The notes under the pieces were generated by a model. The model did no database searches, was not told where the DNA came from, and was given only the letters and a program-made list of their open reading frames with translations. 64,000 nt of DNA, from assembly GCF_008360935.1 (NCBI RefSeq), contig NZ_SRXO01000014.1, forward strand, positions 93,653 to 157,652. Direction: 5' to 3'. Made by a program: the position numbers and the translations under genes. The DNA comes from Siccirubricoccus phaeus. Lineage in GTDB: Bacteria > Pseudomonadota > Alphaproteobacteria > Acetobacterales > Acetobacteraceae. Position 1 is the stretch's first letter, and each line of letters opens with the position of its first letter. Below are positions 58,171 to 64,000 of this stretch, in pieces.

Positions 58171-58611
58171 CTACCCCAGCGCCATCAACCCCGCCCGCAG
58201 CGCCTCCGCCGTCACCCCGCCCAGCCCCGCCTCCACCACCGCATGGGTCGCCCGCCAGATCGGCAGCGCCGCGGCCAGCCTGGCCTGCCCCGCCTCGGTC
58301 AGCCGCAGCAGCCGGCTGCGGCGGTCTTTCGGGTCGCCCTCGCTCGCCACCAGCCCGTCCCGTTCCAGCGGCTTCAGCGCCGCGATCAGCGTGGTGCGGT
58401 CCAGCCCCAGCAGCTTGCACAGCGGCAGCATCCGCGCCGGCTCCGGCCGGTTCAGCGCCATCAGCAGGGAGAATTGTCCGTTGGTCAGCCCTGCCGGCCG
58501 CAAGGCTTCATCGAAGCGTCGCGCCAGCGCCCGCGCCGCGCGCTGTACATGCAGGCAGAGACAGGCGTCGCGCACCTCCAGCGTCGTCTCGAAGGGCACC
58601 GGTCTTGACAT
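58171..58611 (-). CDS. MarR-family transcriptional regulator
   Basis: 146 residues. LHVQRAARALARRFDEALRPAGLTNGQFSLLMAL, LGLDRTTLIAALKPLERDGLV (recognition helix) and SEGDPKDRRSRLLRLTEAG (wing) form a standard MarR domain. A Cys pair near the N terminus (ACLCLH) resembles redox-sensing MarR proteins. It is divergent from the DUF1428 gene and shares with it a palindromic site, so control of that gene is likely. Confidence 0.87.
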   Translation of the reverse strand: MSRPVPFETTLEVRDACLCLHVQRAARALARRFDEALRPAGLTNGQFSLLMALNRPEPARMLPLCKLLGLDRTTLIAALKPLERDGLVASEGDPKDRRSRLLRLTEAGQARLAAALPIWRATHAVVEAGLGGVTAEALRAGLMALG

Positions 58612-58622
58612 GCCCTGATTAT

Positions 58623-58634
58623 GTTGATATCAAC
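58623..58634. promoter_or_regulatory. putative MarR-family operator
   Basis: GTTGATATCAAC is a perfect 12-bp palindrome, 12 bases upstream of the marR start and about 100 bases before the DUF1428 start, embedded in an AT-rich strip (ATTATGTTGATATC...GTTTTTGTC). Such positions suit autorepression plus control of the divergent operon. Confidence 0.6.
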
Positions 58635-58736
58635 GTTTTTGTCAAGCCGGGACAGATCGGGCGCCGCAACCAGCCCGTTCCGGCCAACACAGCCCGCGCC
58701 GCACCAGGCCGGGCACGGAAGGAGAGGAAGGCCGGC

Positions 58737-59102
58737 ATGAGCGGATCGCGGATGGGCTATGTGGATGGCTTCGTGCTGGCCGTACCGGCAGCGAACAAGG
58801 AGGAGTTCCGCCGCCACGCCGCGGCGGCCGCCCCCCTCTTCAAGGAATACGGCGCCACCCGCGTGGTGGAATGCTGGGGCGACGACGTGCCGGACGGCAA
58901 GCTCACGGATTTCCGCGGCGCCGTGAAGGCGGAGCCGGGCGAGGTGGTGGTCTTTTCCTGGATCGAATACCCGTCCAAGGACGTCCGCGACGCCGCCATG
59001 AAGCGGATGATGGAAGACCCGCGCATGAAGCAGATGGGCGAAATGCCCTTCGACGGCAAGCGCATGATCTTCGGCGGCTTCGTCCCCGTCGTCGACGCCT
59101 GA
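58737..59102 (+). CDS. DUF1428 protein
   Basis: 121 residues. YVDGFVLAVPAANKEEFRRHAAAAAPLFKEYGATRVVECWGDDVPDGK and FSWIEYPSKDVRDAA are diagnostic. DUF1428 is a small dimeric ferredoxin-like fold without known function (YbaA-like). The stop is 11 bases before the ATG of the VOC gene, which suggests an operon controlled by the divergent MarR regulator. Confidence 0.9.
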   Translation: MSGSRMGYVDGFVLAVPAANKEEFRRHAAAAAPLFKEYGATRVVECWGDDVPDGKLTDFRGAVKAEPGEVVVFSWIEYPSKDVRDAAMKRMMEDPRMKQMGEMPFDGKRMIFGGFVPVVDA

Positions 59103-59113
59103 GGGAGCGCCCC

Positions 59114-59900
59114 ATGCCCAACCCCCATGGCGATTTCATCTGGTACGAGCTGCTGACCAGCGACCCGCAGGCGGCCGAGGCCTTCTACGGCGCGGTGCTG
59201 GGCTGGCAGGCCTAAGGTGCCGGAGATGCCCGGCGGGGCGGAATCCGGCTACCGCCTCTTCTCCACCGGGGAGATGGCGGTGGCGGGGCTGATGGCCCTG
59301 CCGCAGGACGCGGCGGCGCAGGGCATGCAGCCCGGCTGGCTGGGCTATGTCGGCGTGGATGACGTGGACCAGGCGGCGGCGTCCATCCGCGCCGCCGGCG
59401 GCGCGCAATTCGTGCCGCCCACGGATATCCCGAATGTCGGCCGCTTCGCCTTTCTCGCGGATCCGCAGGGCGTGGCCTTCTACGTCATGCGCGGCGTCTG
59501 CGACCAGGCGAGCACCGCCTTCGATCGCGACCGCCCCGGCCATTGCCACTGGAACGAGCTGACCACGCCGGACCCGGCGGCGGCCCTGGAATTCTACGGC
59601 AAGCAGTTCGGCTGGGAGAAGCAGGGCGCCATGCCGATGGGCGAGCATGGCGAGTACCAGTTCATCGCGCTGCAGGGGAAAGTGCTGGGGGCGGTCATGC
59701 CCAGGCTGCCGGATGTGCCGCGCGCGGCGTGGAATTTCTACTTCGGCGTCGCCGATATCGACGTGGCGGCGAAGGCGGCGAGCGGCGCCGGCGGCACCAT
59801 CCACTACGGCCCCGCCGAAGTGCCGGGCGAGGTCTTCGTCGTCGTCGGCAACGACCCGCAGGGGGCGCAATTCGGGCTGGTGGGACCCCGGCGGACGTAA
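59114..59900 (+). pseudogene. two-domain VOC (glyoxalase-like) gene broken by a +1 frameshift
   Basis: The first 33 codons (MPNPHGDFIWYELLTSDPQ...GAVLGWQA) end at TAA 59213-59215. The +1 frame starting GTG 59217 continues the same protein without loss: MPGGAESGYRLFSTGEMAVAGLMALPQD, then a second VOC domain HCHWNELTTPDPAAALEFYG and DIDVAAKAASGAGGTIHYGP. Deleting one T at 59213 would restore a normal ~260-residue protein. A sequencing error, a phase-variant base or a real pseudogene all fit. The downstream half could still be translated from GTG 59217 or an internal ATG. Confidence 0.75.
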
Positions 59901-59902
59901 GT

Positions 59903-59923
59903 GCCGGGGGCCTCGCCCCCGGC
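59903..59923. terminator. hairpin downstream of the VOC gene
   Basis: GCCGGGGG-CCTCG-CCCCCGGC, an 8-bp stem directly after the VOC stop. No T run. It is followed by a CAGATCCCTGG / GGCACTGCCGCC-type repeat shared with the region near 13.5 kb. Confidence 0.5.
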
Positions 59924-60041
59924 TTCGCCGTGACTCGGCAGGTTCAACCCACGGGCCCGGACCTCAGGCCGGAGTCCGGGGCCAGATCCCTGGCCCCGGC
60001 AGGGGCTGGCGGCACTGCCGCCAGCGGGCAGCGCCCCGGAT

Positions 60042-60413
60042 TCAGCGCCTGCCCCGCAGCATGGAGCTGATCAGCCAAGTCGCGGTCACGGCGATGCCGA
60101 TCGCCAGCAGCGGCTGCGCCCGCGTCGCCTCCCGCAGATGCCCGGCGACATAGACCGCGGCGTCGCGGCCCTCCCGCGCATAATCCCGCGCATTCCCCAC
60201 GGCTTCGGAGGCGGTGGGCACGACGCGCCGCTCCACCAGATCCTCGAGCTGGGACCAGAGCCGCGCCAGCTCCGTCCGCGTCTCGTCGCCGCGGCTGCGG
60301 AATTCCCGGCCGCGGTCGCGGAACTCCCGCCGGGCGCGCCGCCCGTAGCTCTCGGCGCCGTCGCCGAGCTCATTCGCCTGGGTGCGCAGGGCGGACAGGA
60401 TACCACCAGCCAT
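60042..60413 (-). CDS. DUF883/ElaB-YqjD-like protein
   Basis: 123 residues. The central charged helix is RRARREFRDRGREFRSRG, then a coiled region and a single C-terminal membrane span (LLAIGIAVTATWLISSML) ending in RGRR. This is the layout of ElaB/YqjD proteins, which anchor at the inner membrane by the C-terminal span and have been linked to ribosomes in stationary phase. Divergent from the flavoprotein gene. Confidence 0.7.
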   Translation of the reverse strand: MAGGILSALRTQANELGDGAESYGRRARREFRDRGREFRSRGDETRTELARLWSQLEDLVERRVVPTASEAVGNARDYAREGRDAAVYVAGHLREATRAQPLLAIGIAVTATWLISSMLRGRR

Positions 60414-60492
60414 GGCGTTACTCCCTCATTTCGCTCTGCCCCCCTAACGGGGTTGGTGGCCGCGGGTTCGCCTCTCCGGTAGAAGCCCTGCC

Positions 60493-61719
60493 ATGCAGGC
60501 AGCGGTGATCGGGGCCGGCCCGGCGGGGCTGATGGCGGCGGAGGTGCTGGCCGCAGGCGGCGCCGCCGTGACGGTGCTGGACCGCATGCCGAGCCCGGGA
60601 CGCAAATTCCTCATGGCCGGCCGCGGCGGGCTGAACCTCACGCATGCCGAACCCCTGGAGTCCTTCCTCTCCCGCTACGGCACCGCCCGGCCGCATCTGG
60701 AACCGCTGATCCGCGCCTTCCCGCCCGCGGCGCTGGTGGCCTGGGCGGAGGGGCTGGGCCAGCCCTGCTTCACCGGCAGCAGCGGGCGGGTGTTTCCCCG
60801 GGCGCTGAAGGCCTCGCCCCTGCTGCGCGCCTGGCTGGCGCGGCTGGCCGGGCAGGGGGTGGCGCTCCGCCTGCGCCATGCCTGGCAGGGCTGGACCCCG
60901 GCGGGCGAGCTGGCTTTCGCCACGCCGGAGGGGCCGGTGGCGCTGCGCCCGGCGGCCACCGTGCTGGCGCTGGGCGGCGCCTCCTGGCCCCGGCTGGGGG
61001 CGGATGGCGGCTGGGCCGGCTGGCTGCCGGGCGTGGTGCCCTTCCGCCCGGCCAATTGCGGCTTCCGCATCGCCTGGTCGGAAACGCTGCGCCGCCGCTT
61101 CGCCGGCACGCCGCTGAAGCGCATCGCCCTGGCCTTCCGCGGGGCGGCGGTGCGGGGCGAAGCGATGGTGACGGAAGCCGGGATCGGCGGCGCCGTCTAT
61201 GCCCTGGCCGCGAAGCTGCGGGAGGCGATCGCGGCGGAGGGCCCGGTGACGCTGGCGCTGGATTTGCGGCCGGACCTTTCCGCCGAGGCGCTGGCGGCGC
61301 GGCTGGACGGGCCGCGGGGCGGCGTCTCCCTGGCCAATCATCTGCGCCGGGCGGGGCTGGCGCCGGTGGCCGCGGCGCTGGTGCAGGAGGCCTTGCGGGC
61401 GGGGGCGGCCGGGCCGCTCTCCCGCCTGGTGAAGGCGCTGCCGCTGCGCCTGGAAGCGCCGATGCCGATCGGGCGCGCCATCTCCTCCGCTGGCGGGCTG
61501 GGCTGGGCGGCGCTGGATGCGCGGCTGATGCTGCGGGCGCGGCCCGGCGTCTTCGCGGCGGGGGAGATGCTGGACTGGGAAGCGCCGACCGGCGGCTACC
61601 TGCTGCAGGCCTGCTTCGCCACCGGGCGGGCGGCGGGGCTGGGGGCGCTGGCCTGGCTGCAGGCGGAGGCGGCGCCGGCGGTGAACCCGCCCGGCCGGAT
61701 GCCGGCGCGGGGCAGCTAG
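60493..61719 (+). CDS. TIGR03862-family flavoprotein (HI0933/BaiN-like)
   Basis: 408 residues. AAVIGAGPAGLMAAEVLAAGG (dinucleotide fold), PGRKFLMAGRGGLNLTH (the family signature), TVLALGGASWPRLG and AAGEMLDWEAPTGGYLLQACFATGRAAG are complete. FAD-dependent oxidoreductase of unknown substrate. Stop TAG (61717-61719) is the first triplet of a family-1 repeat. Start ATG 60493. Confidence 0.9.
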   Translation: MQAAVIGAGPAGLMAAEVLAAGGAAVTVLDRMPSPGRKFLMAGRGGLNLTHAEPLESFLSRYGTARPHLEPLIRAFPPAALVAWAEGLGQPCFTGSSGRVFPRALKASPLLRAWLARLAGQGVALRLRHAWQGWTPAGELAFATPEGPVALRPAATVLALGGASWPRLGADGGWAGWLPGVVPFRPANCGFRIAWSETLRRRFAGTPLKRIALAFRGAAVRGEAMVTEAGIGGAVYALAAKLREAIAAEGPVTLALDLRPDLSAEALAARLDGPRGGVSLANHLRRAGLAPVAAALVQEALRAGAAGPLSRLVKALPLRLEAPMPIGRAISSAGGLGWAALDARLMLRARPGVFAAGEMLDWEAPTGGYLLQACFATGRAAGLGALAWLQAEAAPAVNPPGRMPARGS

Positions 61720-62043
61720 AGCAGATCGCCGGAGGGCGGCATCGCCCGGAGGCGTGAAGCTGCTCTACAATCCATACGCTAGAGCGGTTTCGCGCTGCAC
61801 AGTCAGCGTGAAACCGCTCTAGTGTCCTGCCCGCGAAGTTCGCTGGATGTCCAGCGAACGCAGCGGACACGCCGGCCACTGAAAACAAGAGCTAGCGGCC
61901 CCGGGAACGAAGTCCGCAGGACTGCGGAATCGGGCCACTAGAGCAGATCGCCGGAGGGCGGAATCGCCCGGAGGCGTGAATCTGCTCTACCATCAATAAG
62001 ATAGAGCGTCTTCACGCTGCGCAGTCAGCGTGAAGACGCTCTA
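61717..62043. repeat. composite array of REP families 1, 2, 4, 1, 2
   Basis: Family 1 at 61717-61767 and again 61939-61989; family 2 at 61780-61821 and 62002-62043; a family-4 element at 61822-61938 lies between. The second family-2 copy replaces GTTTC/GAAAC by TCTTC/GAAGA, so the two arms changed together. The array lies between the flavoprotein gene and the Bug gene; bases 62044-62192 hold no other gene. Confidence 0.85.
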
Positions 62044-62192
62044 GGACGATGTCGCCGGATCCTGGCCCGACCCCGAGAACCGCCGCCGGACGGCCGATGC
62101 GAGCGCGCCCTGCCGCGGCGGCGAAGCCGTGCATTGCCGCCGGCCGCGCCGCCGCGCGAGACTGCGGCCAACACAGCCTGGGAGGAACAACC

Positions 62193-63158
62193 ATGCCCGT
62201 CACCCGCCGCGGGGCGCTGCTCACGCTGCTGGCCGCGCCGGCCCTGCTGCCGGTGGGCCGCGCCCGCGCCCAGGCCTTTCCGCAGCGGCCGGTGCGCCTC
62301 ATCGTCCCCTATACGCCGGGCGGCGTTTCGGACATCACCGCAAGGCTGATGGCCGAGCCCCTGGCCGCCGCCTGGGGCCAGCCCGTGCCGGTGGAGAACC
62401 GCGCCGGCGCCGATGGGGTGATCGGCACCGAGACCCTGGCCCGTAGCGCGCCGGACGGCCACACCCTGGCGCTGGTCTCGGTGGGGCATCCGGTGAATGC
62501 CGCCTATTACCGGCTGCCCTATGACACGATGCGGGACTTCACCTTCGTCACCCAGACCACCTCGACGCCGCTGGTGCTCTGCGCCGGCAAGGGTTTCGGG
62601 CCGAACACCCCGGCGGAGCTGGTGGCGCATGCGAAGCGCCACCCGGGCGTCACCTTCGCCGGCACCGGCGGGGTGGTGCGGCTGGCGCCGGTGCTGTTCG
62701 GCCAGCTCACCCAGACGGAGCTGAGCTACGTGCCCTATCGCGGCAGCACCGCGGCGCATCCGGATCTGATGGCCGGGCGGGTGGACATCATGTTCGACAC
62801 GGTGCCGGCCGCGCTGCCGCACATCCAGTCCGGCGCGCTGAAGGCGCTGGCGACCACGGGGGCGAAGCGCGCGCCGCAGCTCCCCGATGTGCCGACCGTC
62901 GGCGAGGCCCTGCTGCCGGGCTTCGAGGCCTCCACCTGGGGCATGGTGATCGCGCCCGCCGGCGTGCCGGCGGAGACCCTGGCGAAGCTGAACGCCGATT
63001 GCGTGGCGGCGCTCCGGCGGCCGGAGGTGGTGGACCGCCACCGCGTGCTGGGGGCGGAGATCGTCACCTCCTCGCCCGAGGAGATGCGCGCCTTCTGCCA
63101 GGCGGAGCTGACCAAATGGGGCGAGGCGGCGCGCAAGGCCGGGATTACGCCCCAATGA
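62193..63158 (+). CDS. Bug/TctC-family solute-binding protein
   Basis: 321 residues from ATG 62193, GGAGGA six bases upstream. The signal peptide (RRGALLTLLAAPALLPVGRARAQ) is followed by FPQRPVRLIVPYTPGGVSDI, the Bug signature. ENRAGADGVIG, LMAGRVDIMFDT, GALKALATTGAKRAPQLPDVPTV and WGMVIAPAGVP complete it. Third Bug receptor in the window and unlinked to permease genes. No neighbour suggests its ligand. Confidence 0.92.
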   Translation: MPVTRRGALLTLLAAPALLPVGRARAQAFPQRPVRLIVPYTPGGVSDITARLMAEPLAAAWGQPVPVENRAGADGVIGTETLARSAPDGHTLALVSVGHPVNAAYYRLPYDTMRDFTFVTQTTSTPLVLCAGKGFGPNTPAELVAHAKRHPGVTFAGTGGVVRLAPVLFGQLTQTELSYVPYRGSTAAHPDLMAGRVDIMFDTVPAALPHIQSGALKALATTGAKRAPQLPDVPTVGEALLPGFEASTWGMVIAPAGVPAETLAKLNADCVAALRRPEVVDRHRVLGAEIVTSSPEEMRAFCQAELTKWGEAARKAGITPQ

Positions 63159-63370
63159 TATTTCCCCCCGACGTCCAGGTGGCGCCCTGCGTGCCCTTGA
63201 GCGCGGTGGAGCAGCCGATGGCCTGTCGGCGCCGCCTGTGGGCATGGTGACGTCGCCGGCGCAGTTCTTCTGGAATCTGGAGAAGCGGGCGTAGTGGCGG
63301 CGTGCTCCACCGCCCCCCCTGCGCCATGCCCCTGCGCCATGCCCGGGGATGACGCACGGGGCTACGTCGC

Positions 63371-63496
63371 AATGCCGGCGAATTCCACCGGGTGCACACC
63401 ATGGCGGTGGACAGCCGCGGCAATGTCTTCGCAACGGAGGTGGACAACGCCAGGCGCGCCGAGCGCTGCCGCCTGGCCGGCCAATTGCCGCGCTGA
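63371..63496 (+). pseudogene. C-terminal remnant of an NHL/6-bladed beta-propeller protein
   Basis: The frame reads NAGEFHRVHTMAVDSRGNVFATEVDNARRAERC and stops at TGA 63494-63496. This is the typical closing blade 'GxFxxPHxIAVDSxGNLYVAEVxNxRVQKF' of NHL-repeat proteins. Upstream in the same frame a stop appears within 21 bases, so only the last blade survives. Nothing else coding is seen in the 507-base gap 63159-63665. Confidence 0.6.
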
Positions 63497-63665
63497 ACCG
63501 CGCGCCTTTGCGGCGGGCCGAGGCGCCTGGTCCCCTGCGGCCTCGGGCAGCGACCCCGGAAACCGGCCGGCCCGGCCTGGCCTGCCCGGAACGATCCGCC
63601 CCGGCCCCGGCCCGGGCCGCGCTGGGCGCTTGACCCGGCGCGCGGGGCTGGGCCATGCGGGGGCG

Positions 63666-64000
63666 GTGATCCCACGCATCCTTCCGGCCCTGCTCGCCCT
63701 GCTACTGGCTCCCGCCGTGCTGGCCGCGATTGCCCTGGCCCCGGTCGCGCTGGCCCCGGTCGCGCTGGCCCCGGTCGCGCTGGCGCAGAGCAGCCTGGGC
63801 CAGTCGGGCGGCAGCCTGCCGCCGCCCCGGGCCGCCGCGCCTTCGCCCGGCGGCGCACCCGCCCCGCCCGCCAGCCCCGCCGCCCCGTCCCGGCCGCAGC
63901 CCGCATCCCGGCCGCAAGCCGCACCCCCCCGCCCTGCCGCACCCCAGGCCCAGGCGCCCCGGGCCACGGCCCCGGCGCGGCAGACGCCGGTGGTGGAACC
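63666..64000 (+). CDS. secreted Pro/Ala-rich protein, cut by window end
   Basis: GTG start 63666, frame open to the window end (111 codons). MIPRILPALLALLLAPAVLA begins a signal peptide whose hydrophobic core contains three exact copies of a 5-residue unit (ALAPV). A Pro/Ala/Gln/Arg-rich linker (PSRPQPASRPQ, ARQTPVVEP) follows. Resembles the lead of IalB-like or other periplasmic proteins in this group, but the functional domain is beyond the edge. Identity unknown. Confidence 0.5.
   Translation, partial: MIPRILPALLALLLAPAVLAAIALAPVALAPVALAPVALAQSSLGQSGGSLPPPRAAAPSPGGAPAPPASPAAPSRPQPASRPQAAPPRPAAPQAQAPRATAPARQTPVVE
63732..63782 (+). repeat. 15-bp tandem repeat, three copies, in a signal sequence
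   Basis: CTGGCCCCGGTCGCG repeated three times in a row, in frame, lengthening the hydrophobic core of the predicted signal peptide by 10 residues relative to one copy. Slippage-prone. Confidence 0.8.

Overview
The window is very GC-rich (roughly 70% or more by eye), densely coded and shows strong alphaproteobacterial signatures: a bolA / J-domain / cobS / cobT neighbourhood, hemJ and hemH, a DUF3126 gene, aerobic cobaltochelatase subunits, several orphan Bug-type (TctC) solute receptors and a PQQ-type sugar dehydrogenase paired with a cytochrome c. Together these suggest a free-living acetic-acid-bacterium relative (Acetobacteraceae, Roseomonas-like). That placement is inference; no rRNA or tRNA gene was found to confirm it.

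Layout. 1-3.5 kb: a minus-strand operon (orphan Bug receptor, acyl-CoA dehydrogenase-like enzyme, small ORFs) and a degenerate TauD-like gene. 4.1-6.6 kb: tatA, then the methionine-salvage genes mtnB-mtnD-mtnC. 6.8-13.4 kb: corA, a secreted HExxH-like protein, rho, and a coupled minus-strand run hemH-HAD phosphatase, then MORN protein-hemJ. 13.6-18.4 kb: two tandem SYLF lipoprotein/secreted genes, a histidine phosphatase, an ABC exporter and DUF5990. 18.5-21.3 kb: a three-gene coupled operon made of two degenerate GGDEF/EAL-like proteins separated by a repeat-built ORF. 21.3-24.8 kb: protein phosphatase, an HldE-like kinase with a decayed second domain, and an IalB-like protein. 25.2-29.6 kb: a catabolic island (enolase-superfamily enzyme, Bug receptor, luciferase-like monooxygenase, divergent IclR regulator). 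29.8-38.9 kb: glucokinase, DUF2889, bolA, J-domain protein, cobS, cobT, a phytase-like esterase and an RraA-family protein. 39.4-48.5 kb: TIGR00645 membrane protein, LOG-like protein, rdgB with an N-terminal repeat extension, rph, cytochrome c plus PQQ sugar dehydrogenase, ahcY, uvrC. 48.8-55 kb: folB with a pteridine-reductase-like SDR, two more SDRs, and an SsuABC/TauABC-type importer. 55.4-64 kb: uvrB, a MarR/DUF1428 divergent pair, a frameshifted VOC gene, a DUF883-like protein, a TIGR03862 flavoprotein, another Bug receptor, a beta-propeller remnant and a truncated secreted protein.

The most distinctive non-genic content is repetitive. At least four families of dyad-symmetric intergenic elements (REP-like) recur, sometimes in composite arrays and sometimes supplying the stop codon of the preceding gene. 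A double-hairpin element recurs at gene 3' ends. Imperfect minisatellites, several with a period of about 60 bp, occur both between genes and inside reading frames.

No complete mobile element, CRISPR-Cas locus, prophage or defence system is evident. The best candidates for something undescribed are the coupled GGDEF/EAL-like operon with its 20-residue repeat ORF (18.5-21.3 kb) and the family of 20-codon repeats that also extends RdgB.
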